64,000 bases of DNA from Photobacterium swingsii (GCF_024346715.1 NZ_AP024852.1:2914001-2978000); one strand, 5' to 3'; numbered from the stretch's first letter, positions 38,439 through 49,169 are shown. Numbers and translations: made by a program. Notes: generated from the sequence alone by a model not told the origin.

Positions 38439-38857
38439 TATCGTACTTCCTATTTTATCGATCGAGTTATATATGATGTTGTGGAAAACACCCTAGCAAA
38501 GCCACTTTATAGAGTAAAACACGGCTAAATGACCTTTCTTAGCTTTAATATCCATAACAACAAGTATCAGAAGGTAATAGCGCCACAGCACAAGAAGGGA
38601 TCAGACCATTTCACTAATTAATTACAATCAATTAGCATTATAATCTTTAGCATATAATTTCAGTTTTTTTACAATTATCGATATATGATATAAATTTAAC
38701 CCAAAACATTAACATAACGACTTTTTTATCATGTACTTACACTCAAACCAGTTATCAACCCCCTACTATTTGCTGCTATTAAATAAGCAACCGCTCACCA
38801 CATAAGCCCTGTTAAATATAGTTGCAACAAAATGCTCTTTACTCATGCTGAAGCTAT
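38439..38857. other. Spacer between the two abgT-type genes
   Basis: A very AT-rich region of about 420 bp upstream of the first abgT-type gene. No ORF, box or repeat is clear. It must hold the promoter of the first gene, since a terminator ends the second gene just to the right. Confidence 0.4.
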
Positions 38858-38884
38858 AAAAAAAGCCTCGCAATGCGAGGCTTT
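38858..38884 (-). terminator. Terminator after the second abgT-type gene
   Basis: A 10-bp perfect stem AAAGCCTCGC/GCGAGGCTTT with AAT loop. On the minus strand seven T follow. Confidence 0.9.
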
Positions 38885-38917
38885 AGAATAATGTACTAGA
38901 TTAGAGGGTATCTGACA

Positions 38918-40477
38918 TTACATTGAGTAAGTGTATGGTGCTTGGATACCTAGAGGAATACCCAACGCCCAGTAAACAAGCAGGAAGATAGTCCAGCCAA
39001 TCAGCATAGCAATCGAGTAAGGCATCATCATAGACGCCAGAGAACCAATCCCCGATGTTTTCACATAACGCTGCATGTAAACCACAACCAGTGGGAAGAA
39101 CACCATCATAGGCGAGATGATGTTAGATACTGAATCACCAACACGGTAAGCTGCTTGAGTTAGTTCAGGAGAAATACCAACAGCCATTAACATAGGTACC
39201 AGAATTGGACCAATCAGGGCCCACTTCGCTGACGCAGAGCCAACTAACAAGTTAACAAAGGCAGTAAGCAGGATCATACCCACGATAGTAACCTGACCCG
39301 GTAGATTCATTGCATGTAGCAGTTCTGCACCCGATAGTGCCAATAGCGTACCTAGGTTAGATTGGGTAAAGGCAACCAAGAATTGTGCAATAAAGAAGGC
39401 CATTACCATGAAGCTGCCCATGCTACTCATGGTCGCTGACATCGCTTTAATCACATCGTCGCTAGCCTTAAATGTACCCGCTACTTTGCCATAAACTACA
39501 CCAGGAATGACAAACAGGATAAAGATCAAAGGCACAATCGACTGCATCAAAGGTGCAGAGAACGCCGTGATTTCACCATCTGGTGAACGAAGTGGTGATG
39601 TTTCAGGAATAACCGAAGCAACAAGAACCACGATACCCGCAATCATTGCCCAGCCCGCACGAGAGAAAGCTTTACTTTCGATCTCAGTGAAAGAACCCAT
39701 ATCAGGTGCTTCTTCAGCATCTTCGTCGACTGGCGTATTCGCAAGACGTGGTTCAATGATTCTCTCTGTCACATACCAACCAATTGCAATCACAAGGATT
39801 GACGATAAGCCTGTGAACATTAGGTTAGACAGTGGGTTAACTATGTATTCAGGATCTAAAATTTGCGCTGCTGATTGTGTAAAGCCAGCTAGAAGTGGAT
39901 CGATACCTGAAGGAATGAAGTTTGCTGAGAAACCACCCGATACGCCAGCAAAAGCTGCTGCAATACCCGCTAGAGGGTGACGGCCTGCAGCGTGGAAAAT
40001 AATACCGCCAAGTGGAATAACCAGTACATAACCAGCATCTGCTGCGGTGTGCGAAACAATCGCCACCAAAATCAGCATAGGTGTTAATAATTTTGCTGGC
40101 GTGAAGTTCAGCATCTTCTTCAAGCCCGTGTTAATGAAGCCTGATGCTTCAGCAACACCAACACCTAACATAGCAACCAGTACGATACCTAGCGGTGCGA
40201 AACCAGTGAAGTTCTTCACCATATTTGCTAAGAAGCTAGCAAAAGACTCACCTGTTAACAGGTTTTTAACTTCTACGGCCTGTCCAGTTACTGGGTGAAT
40301 AAAGCCAAAATCAACCTGCGATAACAATGCTGATAATGCCCATACAATCAGTAGTCCCCAGAAGAATAACAATGCAGGATCTGGGATCTTGTTTCCTGCT
40401 CGTTCGATGAAGTTTAAGAACTTATTCATGCCACCAGATGACGCTTCTGGTGCTGTTTTTGCTGCTTGATTACTCAT
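38918..40477 (-). CDS. abgT: AbgT-family transporter, second copy
   Basis: A 519-residue paralogue of the gene at 36882-38438. It shows the same order of motifs: LNFIERAGNKIPDPALLFFW, SHTAADAGYVLVIPLGGIIFHAAGRHPLAGIAAAFAGVSGGFSANFIPSGIDPLLAG, and VGSASAKWALIGPILVPMLM. The two copies differ widely (for example, the NLIPATPVDV versus NFIPSGIDPL region), so they are old duplicates with probably different substrates. The N-terminus has an extra alanine-rich stretch. GGAG lies just before ATG 40477. Confidence 0.88.
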   Translation of the reverse strand: MSNQAAKTAPEASSGGMNKFLNFIERAGNKIPDPALLFFWGLLIVWALSALLSQVDFGFIHPVTGQAVEVKNLLTGESFASFLANMVKNFTGFAPLGIVLVAMLGVGVAEASGFINTGLKKMLNFTPAKLLTPMLILVAIVSHTAADAGYVLVIPLGGIIFHAAGRHPLAGIAAAFAGVSGGFSANFIPSGIDPLLAGFTQSAAQILDPEYIVNPLSNLMFTGLSSILVIAIGWYVTERIIEPRLANTPVDEDAEEAPDMGSFTEIESKAFSRAGWAMIAGIVVLVASVIPETSPLRSPDGEITAFSAPLMQSIVPLIFILFVIPGVVYGKVAGTFKASDDVIKAMSATMSSMGSFMVMAFFIAQFLVAFTQSNLGTLLALSGAELLHAMNLPGQVTIVGMILLTAFVNLLVGSASAKWALIGPILVPMLMAVGISPELTQAAYRVGDSVSNIISPMMVFFPLVVVYMQRYVKTSGIGSLASMMMPYSIAMLIGWTIFLLVYWALGIPLGIQAPYTYSM

Positions 40478-40770
40478 GGGAACTCCATGGATTTATAGTG
40501 TTGGTTTGCGGCGAATTTTTTTCATGTACTTGTATACGCCCGTTGATCATCGTTTTTCTCAGACTAGGAGAAAACTTGCAAGAAATTGTAATGTAAATGC
40601 GGCCCAAAAAAGCGCGTTAGACCAAGGATCAAGCAAATTGCACTTATTAATATTGTAAATGGAGATTAACAGAAAACATACCTCTAACAAATAAAGCACC
40701 AAAAAGATCCAATTTGGCAACTTTTATGATGTGCATGGCTTACTCCATTGTTCGCTGTCTCTCAGGCAAA
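40478..40770. other. Spacer between abgT-type gene and guaA
   Basis: About 290 bases with the promoter of the second abgT-type gene. I see no other clear structure in it. Confidence 0.4.
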
Positions 40771-40773
40771 AAC

Positions 40774-40803
40774 AAAAAAAGACACCCGAAGGTGCCTTTT
40801 TTA
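40774..40803 (-). terminator. Terminator after guaBA
   Basis: On the minus strand GGCACC-TTCG-GGTGTC (one G-T wobble) is followed by seven T: a UUCG-loop terminator past the guaA stop. Confidence 0.85.
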
Positions 40804-40832
40804 TCGTGTAAGTTAACAATACCTATTGGGTA

Positions 40833-42416
40833 TTATTCCCACTCGATAGTTGCTGGTGGTTTACCTGAAATATCATAAACAACACGGGAAATACCATCCA
40901 CTTCATTGATGATTCGGTTAGAAACCTTACCAAGGAAGTCGTACGGCAGGTGTGCCCAATGCGCTGTCATAAAGTCGATAGTTTCTACCGCACGCAGCGA
41001 TACAACCCAATCGTATTTACGACCATCGCCCATTACGCCAACAGAACGTACAGGTAGGAAAACAGTAAATGCTTGTGACACTTTATTGTACAAATCAGCT
41101 TTGTGCAGCTCTTCAATAAAGATTGCATCGGCACGACGTAGCAAGTCACAGTACTCTTTCTTGATTTCACCAAGAACACGTACACCAAGACCCGGTCCAG
41201 GGAATGGATGACGGTAAAGCATGTTGTAAGGTAAGCCTAGCTCTAGACCAATCTTACGCACTTCATCTTTAAATAGTTCACGTAGTGGCTCAACTAAGCC
41301 CATCTCCATGTCATCAGGAAGGCCGCCAACATTGTGGTGAGATTTGATTACGTGTGCTTTACCGTTCTTCGATGCTGCTGATTCGATAACATCAGGATAA
41401 ATCGTACCTTGTGCTAGCCATTTTGCATTCTTCAGCTTTTTCGATTCTTCATCGAATACATCGATAAATACGTGACCGATGATCTTACGCTTAGCTTCTG
41501 GATCGTTCTCACCAGCAAGGGCTGCTAAGAAACGGTCTTCCGCTTTAACGTGTACAATGTTCAGACCGAAGTGGTCACCGAACATTTCCATCACCTGCTC
41601 GCCTTCATTTAAACGAAGTAGGCCGTTATCAACAAATACACATGTTAGCTTGTCACCGATCGCGCGGTGGATCAGCATAGCAACAACCGAAGAATCTACA
41701 CCGCCAGATAGGCCAAGGATAACTTCATCGTCACCCACTTGCGCCTTAATGTTTGCGACTGCATCTTCAATGATGTTGGCAGAGGTCCACAGTTTCTCAC
41801 AGCCACACACTTCAAGAACAAAGTTCTCGATCATACGCATACCTTGACGCGTGTGCGTTACTTCTGGGTGGAACTGTACACCGTAAAAACGTTTTTCTTC
41901 ATTCGCCATTGCAGCAAACGGACAAGTTTCTGTCTCGGCAACTTTTACGAAATCAGATGGAATTTCAACAACTTTATCGCCGTGGCTCATCCATACGTCA
42001 AGCAGTGGTGTGCCGTCTTCTGCGATAGCATCTTCAATATTTTTGAATAGGCCTGTTGGCTCTACAACTTTAACTTGTGCGTAGCCAAATTCACGCTCAT
42101 CTGAACCAGCAACTTTACCGCCAAGTTGCTCAGACATAGTTTGCATGCCGTAACACACACCAAATACAGGTACGCCAGCTTCAAACACATATTGAGGTGC
42201 GCGTGGAGAACCCGCTTCCGTTACGCTTTCTGGACCACCAGAAAGAATAATGCCGTTCGGATTGAAGTCACGAATGTCGGCTTCATCGACATCCCAGCTC
42301 CATAGCTCACAGTAAACACCGATTTCACGAATACGACGAGCAATTAGCTGAGTATATTGAGAACCAAAATCCAAAATAAGGATGCGCTGGTCATGAATAT
42401 TTGTAGATGTAGTCAT
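40833..42416 (-). CDS. guaA: GMP synthase (glutamine-hydrolysing)
   Basis: GuaA aminates XMP to GMP. The 527-residue protein (E. coli about 525) has a class-I glutaminase domain (about 1-210: nucleophile in [16 protein letters not shown], later FHPEVTHT). An ATP-pyrophosphatase domain follows, with [12 protein letters not shown], and a C-terminal dimerisation domain ending in KPPATIEWE. It is downstream of guaB, with a 119-bp spacer holding a PurR-like hairpin. The guaBA/xseA arrangement is as in E. coli. Confidence 0.98.
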   Translation of the reverse strand: MTTSTNIHDQRILILDFGSQYTQLIARRIREIGVYCELWSWDVDEADIRDFNPNGIILSGGPESVTEAGSPRAPQYVFEAGVPVFGVCYGMQTMSEQLGGKVAGSDEREFGYAQVKVVEPTGLFKNIEDAIAEDGTPLLDVWMSHGDKVVEIPSDFVKVAETETCPFAAMANEEKRFYGVQFHPEVTHTRQGMRMIENFVLEVCGCEKLWTSANIIEDAVANIKAQVGDDEVILGLSGGVDSSVVAMLIHRAIGDKLTCVFVDNGLLRLNEGEQVMEMFGDHFGLNIVHVKAEDRFLAALAGENDPEAKRKIIGHVFIDVFDEESKKLKNAKWLAQGTIYPDVIESAASKNGKAHVIKSHHNVGGLPDDMEMGLVEPLRELFKDEVRKIGLELGLPYNMLYRHPFPGPGLGVRVLGEIKKEYCDLLRRADAIFIEELHKADLYNKVSQAFTVFLPVRSVGVMGDGRKYDWVVSLRAVETIDFMTAHWAHLPYDFLGKVSNRIINEVDGISRVVYDISGKPPATIEWE

Positions 42417-42495
42417 TATCGAGAAGTCTCAAAAATAATTGAAATAATAGTGGGGGGCTTTAAAGCGCCCCCGATCTTATAGAAGTTTCATCATT

Positions 42496-42511
42496 AGGCA
42501 AACGTTTTCGC
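42496..42511. promoter_or_regulatory. PurR-like site / hairpin between guaB and guaA
   Basis: AGGCAAACGTTTTCGC fits the PurR consensus at 13 of 16. It is also the loop and inner stem of ATTAGGC...GCCTAAT (42493-42516), so it could be an operator for a guaA promoter or an RNA hairpin. Confidence 0.5.
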
Positions 42512-42535
42512 CTAATCAATCGTCGTTAGGTCAAA

Positions 42536-43999
42536 TTAACCTAGACGGTAGTTTGGCGCTTCTTTTGTAATGGTCACATCATGAACGTGTGACTCTTTAA
42601 TGCCGGCACCAGAGATACGAACAAACTCTGCTTTTGTGCGTAAGTCTTCAATCGTTGCAGAACCTGTTAGGCCCATGCTTGAACGCAAGCCACCCATTTG
42701 TTGGTGAACGATTTCTTTGATGTGACCTTTATAAGCAACGCGGCCTTCAATACCTTCAGGTACTAGCTTGTCTGCTGCGTTATCTGTTTGGAAGTAACGG
42801 TCAGAAGAACCTTGAGACATCGCGCCTAGTGAACCCATGCCACGGTAAGACTTGTAGGCACGGCCTTGGTAAAGTTCAACTTCGCCCGGTGCTTCTTCAG
42901 TACCCGCGAACATAGAACCCACCATCACGCATGATGCACCAGCCACAATCGCTTTACACATATCACCAGAGAAGCGGATACCACCATCGGCAATAACAGG
43001 AACGCCAAACTCTGCCGCAGCATCTGCCGCATTAGAAATCGCAGTAAGCTGAGGTACGCCAACACCTGTAACGATACGTGTTGTACAAATTGAACCAGGG
43101 CCGATACCCACTTTAACCGCATCTACACCAGCATCGATAAGTGCACGCGCACCTTCTGCTGTTGCGACGTTGCCGCCAATAATTTGTAGTTCAGGGAATG
43201 CTTCACGGGTTTCACGAATACGTTGTAGCACGCCTTCAGAGTGACCGTGAGAAGAATCGATAAGTAGCACATCAACACCAGCTTCAACTAACGCTTTAAC
43301 ACGTTCTTCGTTACCAGCACCTGCGCCAACAGCCGCACCTACACGTAGACGACCACGCTCATCTTTACATGCATTAGGTTTGCGTTCTGCTTTTTGGAAA
43401 TCTTTTGCGGTGATCATGCCTTTCAGTTGGAAGTCATCATTTACCAGTAGCACTTTCTCTACACGGTGTTCTTGCATGATAGCTTCAACTTCTTCACGAG
43501 AAGCACCTTCTTTCGCTGCCGCCAATTTAGTTTTTGGCGTCATCACATCTTCAACCTTCATTGAAAGGTCAGTAACAAAACGAACGTCACGACCAGTGAT
43601 AATACCCACAAGCTCGTTGTTTTCGCTTACTACTGGGTAACCAGCAAAACCGTTTTCAATTGTTAGTGCTTTTACATCAGCAATCGTTGCTGATGGTTTT
43701 ACCGTTACAGGTTCAGACACAACGCCCGCTTCGAACTTCTTAACCATGCGTACTTGGTTAGCTTGTTGTTCGATAGACATGTTTTTGTGAATGAAACCAA
43801 TGCCACCTTCTTGAGCTAACGCGATCGCGAAACGACCTTCAGTTACTGTGTCCATAGCAGCAGAAACCATTGGAATGTTTAGCGAAATCTTTTTCGTTAG
43901 TTGGGTGCGCAGATCGGCAGTGTTAGGGAGAACCGTAGAGTGTGCTGGAACCAGCAGAACATCATCAAAAGTTAAAGCTTCTTGTTTGATACGTAACAT
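42536..43999 (-). CDS. guaB: Inosine-5'-monophosphate dehydrogenase
   Basis: GuaB oxidises IMP to XMP, the committed step to guanine nucleotides. The 487-residue protein has the (beta/alpha)8 barrel with two CBS domains inserted (about 95-200: [17 protein letters not shown] and [11 protein letters not shown]). The active-site Cys lies in [19 protein letters not shown], and GMGSLGAMS is the phosphate-binding region. It is divergent from xseA. Confidence 0.98.
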   Translation of the reverse strand: MLRIKQEALTFDDVLLVPAHSTVLPNTADLRTQLTKKISLNIPMVSAAMDTVTEGRFAIALAQEGGIGFIHKNMSIEQQANQVRMVKKFEAGVVSEPVTVKPSATIADVKALTIENGFAGYPVVSENNELVGIITGRDVRFVTDLSMKVEDVMTPKTKLAAAKEGASREEVEAIMQEHRVEKVLLVNDDFQLKGMITAKDFQKAERKPNACKDERGRLRVGAAVGAGAGNEERVKALVEAGVDVLLIDSSHGHSEGVLQRIRETREAFPELQIIGGNVATAEGARALIDAGVDAVKVGIGPGSICTTRIVTGVGVPQLTAISNAADAAAEFGVPVIADGGIRFSGDMCKAIVAGASCVMVGSMFAGTEEAPGEVELYQGRAYKSYRGMGSLGAMSQGSSDRYFQTDNAADKLVPEGIEGRVAYKGHIKEIVHQQMGGLRSSMGLTGSATIEDLRTKAEFVRISGAGIKESHVHDVTITKEAPNYRLG

Positions 44000-44065
44000 T
44001 GCAATATCTCACACCGAGTTAAGGTTTAAAGGAGGATAAAATATTGCGAACGAATTATACGTATG

Positions 44066-44081
44066 ATGCAATCGTTTGGCT
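44066..44081. promoter_or_regulatory. PurR-like site upstream of guaB
   Basis: ATGCAATCGTTTGGCT fits the PurR consensus at 12 of 16, with the core GCAA.CGTTT kept, 67-82 bases before the guaB start. E. coli guaBA is also PurR-controlled, which adds some support. Confidence 0.45.
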
Positions 44082-44243
44082 ACAAAAAAATTATATTTTT
44101 TTATTGACTCTTTTTGCTTGATAAGTAATATATTTCGGTTAAGTTTCCGGTGCTGCGGTCTCGCATGTAAGGCCAAGATCTGTCCATAGATCTGCCTGTA
44201 TGTTTTATACTCTTTCTGCACACTACCTAGCCTTCGATAACAG

Positions 44244-45611
44244 GTGCCTCACCTCGTGACTCTATTCGCTCAAACTCAATCCAACGATCGTATCTTTACT
44301 GTTTCAAGCCTCAACGCAGAAGTTCGCTTATTGCTCGAAAATGAAATGGGCATTGTCTGGCTTGTGGGCGAACTGTCGAACTTATCCATGCCCGTCTCTG
44401 GTCATTGGTACTTCACGCTGAAAGACTCACGTGCCCAAGTAAAGTGTGCCATGTTCCGTGGTAATAATCGCCGTGTGACCTTTAAGCCAGCTAATGGCAC
44501 GCAAGTCTTGGTCAAGGCTCGCTTATCTCTGTACGAACCTCGCGGTGATTACCAACTGATCATCGAGAGCATGCAGCCTGAAGGTGATGGTCGCTTACAG
44601 CAGCAATTTGAACAACTTAAAATGAATTTGGCGGCTGAAGGCTTGTTTGCTCAGTCACTGAAAAAACCGCTGCCAGAGCAACCTAAACGTGTGGGTATCA
44701 TTACCTCAAAAACAGGGGCAGCGCTGCACGATATTTTGAACGTTTTACAGCGTCGTGATCCTAGCCTGCCAGTAGTGATTTACCCAACCATGGTACAGGG
44801 CGAAGGTTCTGCTATTTCAATTGCACAAGCCATTGGCCGCGCGAATGCACGCCAAGAATGTGATGTATTGATTGTCGGTCGTGGCGGTGGTTCGCTTGAA
44901 GATCTGTGGGCATTTAACGAAGAAATCGTCGCCCGAACCATTGCCGCAAGTCAGATCCCTATTATCAGTGCGGTTGGCCACGAAGTGGATGTCACGATTG
45001 CTGATTTTGTCGCTGATATGCGCGCGCCAACGCCTTCTGCCGCAGCAGAATTAGTGAGCCGAGATAACAGCCACCAAACCCAAAAAATTAACCAAAAAAC
45101 ACAACAACTGACTCACAGTGTTCGTCAATATCTGTCTGATCGTCGCCGTCACTTAACCCAGCTCCAACATCGATTAGAGCGCCAACATCCACAGCTAAGG
45201 CTCAATCAGCAAAGCCAGCGACTTGATGATGCAAGCAGCCGTTTAGAACGCGCGATGAAAAACTATATTGTTCATCATCGCCAGCATCTTAACCGTAATG
45301 AACACAAACTAGCCCTGCACTCACCAGTGCAAACACTAAAACAACAAGCGAACCGTTTAGAACGTGTTGAGAGCCGCTTACATGATGCCATGGATCGCCG
45401 CTTACTCACCGCACGCCACCAGCTTGCAATGGCAGCGGAAAAGCTAGAAACTGTCAGTCCACTCGCGACGCTTGGCCGTGGTTATTCGATTACTCGCGAC
45501 AGTAAAGGCAAGGTGATCCGTGATACTAACCAGGTGAGCCATGGTGATACCATCACGACCAAAGTGGCTAACGGTGAAATCCAATCGGTCGTTTCAAAAG
45601 ACCATCAATAA
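44244..45611 (+). CDS. xseA: Exodeoxyribonuclease VII large subunit
   Basis: XseA with XseB (7931-8173) forms exonuclease VII. The 455-residue protein has an N-terminal OB fold ([58 protein letters not shown]) and the catalytic domain ([76 protein letters not shown]). Long coiled-coil helices follow, then a tail that binds XseB. Start is GTG at 44244, with a second GTG at 44256 that has AGGTG upstream; either is possible. Confidence 0.96.
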   Translation: MPHLVTLFAQTQSNDRIFTVSSLNAEVRLLLENEMGIVWLVGELSNLSMPVSGHWYFTLKDSRAQVKCAMFRGNNRRVTFKPANGTQVLVKARLSLYEPRGDYQLIIESMQPEGDGRLQQQFEQLKMNLAAEGLFAQSLKKPLPEQPKRVGIITSKTGAALHDILNVLQRRDPSLPVVIYPTMVQGEGSAISIAQAIGRANARQECDVLIVGRGGGSLEDLWAFNEEIVARTIAASQIPIISAVGHEVDVTIADFVADMRAPTPSAAAELVSRDNSHQTQKINQKTQQLTHSVRQYLSDRRRHLTQLQHRLERQHPQLRLNQQSQRLDDASSRLERAMKNYIVHHRQHLNRNEHKLALHSPVQTLKQQANRLERVESRLHDAMDRRLLTARHQLAMAAEKLETVSPLATLGRGYSITRDSKGKVIRDTNQVSHGDTITTKVANGEIQSVVSKDHQ

Positions 45612-45633
45612 CCCCAACTCATTTTCTGCTTAC

Positions 45634-45660
45634 ATGCACTCGTATAAACGAGTGCATTAA
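45634..45660 (+). terminator. Probable terminator after xseA
   Basis: A 10-bp stem ATGCACTCGT/ACGAGTGCAT with a 4-base loop, followed by TAATATCTTC, a weak T-tract. Confidence 0.6.
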
Positions 45661-45735
45661 TATCTTCAAAATATAACTAAATCTTCCAAATAATGGTTTT
45701 TCTCATGCCGAATGCGGAGTAGTCTCTCTAATAGC

Positions 45736-45902
45736 TAATACCAATCTGGGTAAGTAAATGTTCAGGTGATTGCGCAGGAAAAAGCACTGAAAACAAGGCG
45801 TAGATTGCAGGTAGCTAGTTGTTCTATCTACAAAATCTATAACGCAGTTATCATTGATTTTAACCAGCAAAGACGATCAGTTACTTAGTTAGATTGGTAT
45901 AA
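45736..45902. mobile_element. MITE-like element with ~19-bp terminal inverted repeats
   Basis: About 165 bp with ends ATACCAATCTGGGTAAGTA (45738-45756) and its near reverse complement (45882-45900; 16 of 19 match). It has no coding capacity and is flanked by TA. It sits between the xseA terminator and ltaE. Similar short elements with ACCAATC ends are, as I recall, repeated in Vibrionaceae and Shewanella genomes, but no database was checked. Confidence 0.65.
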
Positions 45903-45956
45903 GTCGAGCAAATAGACAGATACAACGTACATTCAGCAGGAAGAGGAAACCAAGGA

Positions 45957-46967
45957 ATGATAGATTTTCGATCTGACACAGTCACACAGCCTAGCCCCTA
46001 CATGCGTGAAGCCATGGCAAAGGCACCTGTTGGGGATGATGTTTATGGTGACGATCCTACCGTGAATGAGCTTGAAGCATGGACCGCCCAGCGTCATGGT
46101 TTTGAAGCCGCCCTATTCACCTCTTCTGGTACCCAAGCTAACTTATTGGGTATTCTTGCCCACTGCCAACGTGGCGATGAATATCTATGTGGCCAGCAAG
46201 CACATAATTATAAATACGAAGCCGGCGGTGCCGCGATTTTAGGGTCGGTACAACCGCAACCTATCGAAAATAATCCTGATGGCACTTTGTGTTTTGAAAA
46301 GTTAGCTGCAGCCATCAAGCCTGATGACATTCATTTTGCCCAAACTAAATTACTGAGTTTAGAGAACACCATAGGCGGTAAAGTCCTCCCTTTGGAATAC
46401 CTAGCTAAAGCCCGTAAGTTTGTCGACCAACATGACCTATTACTTCACCTTGATGGTGCACGTGTTTATAACGCAGCCGTTGCGCTAAATGTTGATATCA
46501 CTGAAATAAGCCAGCACTTTGATTCAATGACCATTTGCTTATCCAAAGGGCTAGGCGCACCAATTGGTTCGCTATTATTAGGCTCAAAAGCGTATATTGA
46601 ACGAGCAAGAAGGCTCAGAAAGATGGTCGGTGGTGGCATGCGCCAAGCGGGTATTTTGGCGGCAGCGGGTAAAATTGCCCTCACAGAGAATATTGAACGA
46701 CTGGCTGATGATCATGCTAATGCTCATTATTTAGCACAGCAGTTAGGCCAACTCGACGGCTTTAATACCGCAGACTTCCCTACCCAAACCAATATTGTCT
46801 ATGCCAATGTTGATAGAAAAATCGACCTTACAGCCATTGCAACACATTTGAAATCACAAGGAATACTATTCTCACCTAGTTATCATCCGATGCGTTTAGT
46901 GACCCACCTGAACGTTACGCGTGAAGATATCGATACCTTTATCAAGGCACTAAAACAGCAGCTCTAG
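45957..46967 (+). CDS. ltaE: Low-specificity L-threonine aldolase
   Basis: LtaE is a PLP enzyme that splits threonine and allo-threonine to glycine and acetaldehyde. The 336-residue protein begins MIDFRSDTVTQPSPYMREAMAKAPVGDDVYGDDPTVNELE. It has LHLDGARVYNAA and the PLP lysine in SMTICLSKGLGAPIGSLLLGS. AGGAAGAGG lies 9-17 bases upstream of ATG. It follows the MITE-like element and is convergent with yejF. Confidence 0.95.
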   Translation: MIDFRSDTVTQPSPYMREAMAKAPVGDDVYGDDPTVNELEAWTAQRHGFEAALFTSSGTQANLLGILAHCQRGDEYLCGQQAHNYKYEAGGAAILGSVQPQPIENNPDGTLCFEKLAAAIKPDDIHFAQTKLLSLENTIGGKVLPLEYLAKARKFVDQHDLLLHLDGARVYNAAVALNVDITEISQHFDSMTICLSKGLGAPIGSLLLGSKAYIERARRLRKMVGGGMRQAGILAAAGKIALTENIERLADDHANAHYLAQQLGQLDGFNTADFPTQTNIVYANVDRKIDLTAIATHLKSQGILFSPSYHPMRLVTHLNVTREDIDTFIKALKQQL

Positions 46968-47071
46968 TAAGCAGTAAGTAGTGAGCTACTCGATAAATGG
47001 CTGCTAGATAGCGGGCAGTTAATAGCAGGTTATTAGATAATCCGTGTTGATCATTGATTTTAGATAAAAAC

Positions 47072-47099
47072 AAAAAAGAGCGAATCATCGCTCTTTTTT
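47072..47099. terminator. Bidirectional terminator
   Basis: A perfect 12-bp stem AAAAAAGAGCGA/TCGCTCTTTTTT with a 4-base loop, between ltaE and the convergent yejF. Confidence 0.92.
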
Positions 47100-47121
47100 A
47101 ATCTACGCTCCGATATCGGTA

Positions 47122-48741
47122 TTATGCGGCAGCACCTTCATCAATCAACATACACGCACTGATCAAACGCTGTGTATAGGCTTCCTGTGGGTTATCAAAG
47201 ATCTGCTCTGGCGTACCTCGCTCTACCACTGCACCTTTTTGCATCACAATCACTTCATCAGAAATCGCACGTACAACAGACAAATCATGGCTAATGAACA
47301 AATAAGCAATGTTTCGACGCTGCTGAATATCTTTGAGTAATTCTAATACTGTCAGTTGTACCGAACGATCAAGTGCTGACGTTGGCTCATCCAACAAAAT
47401 GAACTGCGGCTCTAAAATCAATGCACGTGCAATCGCAATACGTTGGCGTTGCCCACCTGAAAATTCATGCGGGTAACGGTTAATACTCGCAGGATCTAAC
47501 CGTACTTCTTCCAACGCCTTTTTAGCTTTTGCTAACCGCTCTTGATGGCTTAAATCGGTAAAGACAGTCAATGGCTCCGTCACTATCTCCCCTACAGTCA
47601 TACGGGGCGATAAAGATCCAAACGGATCTTGGAATACCATCTGCATATTGCGTTTTAACTCAAAACGTTGCTGATTGGTCATGTCACTAAAGCGCTTTCC
47701 TTGAAAAGTGATATCACCTTGTGAATCAAGCAACTGCATAATAGCACGGCCCATCGTGGACTTACCTGAACCCGACTCCCCAACAATCCCAACGGTTTGA
47801 CCCTGTTTTAATGTTAAGTCGATACCTTTGACCGCTTGGAGCAGTTCGGTAGGTTGACCCAGCCAATTATTTTTAAGCACATAATTCACTCTTAAATCCC
47901 GTACTTCGAGAATATTAGGCGAAGAAAGATCCGTCTCATGCATGCCAGGCTTAGGCTCTGCATCTAACAGCATTTTGGTATAGTCGTGCTTTGGTGCTGT
48001 AAATACCCCTTCGACTGTTCCTGTTTCTACCACTTCACCTTTACACATCACCACCACATCATCAGCAAAATGGCGAACCACACCCAGATCATGGGTAATA
48101 AACAAAATTGCCATGCCCATTTCAGCTTGGATTTCTTTTAGTAGGTTCAGTACTTCAGCCTGTACGGTCACATCCAATGCTGTGGTTGGTTCATCAGCAA
48201 CCAAAATATCAGGGGTATTAGCGAGCGCCATCGCAATCATAATGCGTTGCAGCTGACCGCCAGAAAATTCATGAGGATAATGGTTAAGCCTTTTACCCGG
48301 CTCTGGGAGGTGTACTTTTTCAAATAAAGCCAGCGTTTGTTCCATCGCTTCGCGTTTTGAGACACCACGATGATGAATAATAGCTTCGGCGACTTGCTCA
48401 CCCACAGGCATATACGGATTCAGAGAGGTCATCGGCTCTTGGAAGATCATTGCAATACGGTCACCCCGAATATTGCGGAATGCCTTTTCATCCATGCCGA
48501 GCAAATCCTGTCCTTGAAAACGAATAGCACTTTGCTCGCCAATGCGTGCATTGTTAGGTAATAGGCCCATGATGCTACTCGATGATACCGACTTGCCAGA
48601 TCCCGATTCGCCCACCAGTGCCAATGTTTGACCTTTTTCTAGCGTGAATGAAATATTCTTAACGGCATCAAAACATTCATCTTCCATCTTAAAGGAGACA
48701 GAAAGATCATTTACTTCTAACAATGGATGCTGCACAGCCAT
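47122..48741 (-). CDS. yejF: Peptide-type ABC transporter, fused double ATPase (YejF-like)
   Basis: A 539-residue protein with two ABC domains in one chain. Each has a Walker A GESGSGKS, a signature (FSGGQLQRIMIAMAL and FSGGQRQRIAIARAL), and a Walker B (ILVADEPTTALD and ILLDEPTSALD), typical of the DppD/OppD-like YejF family. In E. coli YejF powers the YejABE microcin C/oligopeptide importer. Here no yejA, B or E lies alongside, so this is an orphan whose membrane partners are elsewhere. AAGGATAT before ATG is a good ribosome site. A Fur-box-like site at 48770-48788 lies just upstream, so iron control is likely. Confidence 0.88.
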   Translation of the reverse strand: MAVQHPLLEVNDLSVSFKMEDECFDAVKNISFTLEKGQTLALVGESGSGKSVSSSSIMGLLPNNARIGEQSAIRFQGQDLLGMDEKAFRNIRGDRIAMIFQEPMTSLNPYMPVGEQVAEAIIHHRGVSKREAMEQTLALFEKVHLPEPGKRLNHYPHEFSGGQLQRIMIAMALANTPDILVADEPTTALDVTVQAEVLNLLKEIQAEMGMAILFITHDLGVVRHFADDVVVMCKGEVVETGTVEGVFTAPKHDYTKMLLDAEPKPGMHETDLSSPNILEVRDLRVNYVLKNNWLGQPTELLQAVKGIDLTLKQGQTVGIVGESGSGKSTMGRAIMQLLDSQGDITFQGKRFSDMTNQQRFELKRNMQMVFQDPFGSLSPRMTVGEIVTEPLTVFTDLSHQERLAKAKKALEEVRLDPASINRYPHEFSGGQRQRIAIARALILEPQFILLDEPTSALDRSVQLTVLELLKDIQQRRNIAYLFISHDLSVVRAISDEVIVMQKGAVVERGTPEQIFDNPQEAYTQRLISACMLIDEGAAA

Positions 48742-48769
48742 ACTAATATCCTTATCAGTAACAATAATT

Positions 48770-48788
48770 GCAATTGATAATTATTATC
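48770..48788. promoter_or_regulatory. Fur-box-like site before yejF
   Basis: GCAATTGATAATTATTATC matches the 19-bp Fur consensus GATAATGATAATCATTATC at 15 positions, 29-47 bases before the yejF start, where it would cover the promoter. Confidence 0.65.
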
Positions 48789-48938
48789 ACAACTAAAAAT
48801 AAAGCACCAGTATAAAAAACTAATACTTTTGTATGTTGTATTTGAAAATATAGCGAAAATCGCACTCTGATGACGGTTTTCGCTAGTGACTAAGCAGGAT
48901 AAAGTCAGTTGATGGCGAAGATGCCATGGAAATAGGGA

Positions 48939-49169
48939 TTATTTTGTTGTGGTAAAAGCAATACGTACTCGAGATTTTGACTTTAGCTCGTTACAGCTAT
49001 TGCAAAAATAACTCGCAGAACCACACGCCTGTAACTTCTCTAGTTCTGTATCACAATCGGGACAAAACGCCTGTTTAATCAGGGTTGTCTGGCAAGTTTC
49101 GCAGCGATATTGGTTAGCTTGCCAAGCCAGTTCGCTGTGGCAGCACGGACATTTATTTTCAGTTTTCAT
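48939..49169 (-). CDS. yfgJ: Zinc-ribbon protein YfgJ
   Basis: A 76-residue protein with several CxxC pairs: CPCCHSELAW, CETCQTTL, CPDCDTEL, then ACGSASYFCNSC. E. coli YfgJ, which I recall with the same layout and near der, has matching spacing. Role unknown; a small zinc-binding protein, probably nucleic-acid or protein binding. It stands alone here between yejF and the AlaX-type gene. Confidence 0.82.
   Translation of the reverse strand: MKTENKCPCCHSELAWQANQYRCETCQTTLIKQAFCPDCDTELEKLQACGSASYFCNSCNELKSKSRVRIAFTTTK

Noticed and set aside
39507-39980. Plus-strand frame in the second abgT-type gene (157 aa)
   Set aside because: Antisense to a transporter gene with clear motifs; the frame gives no recognisable protein.
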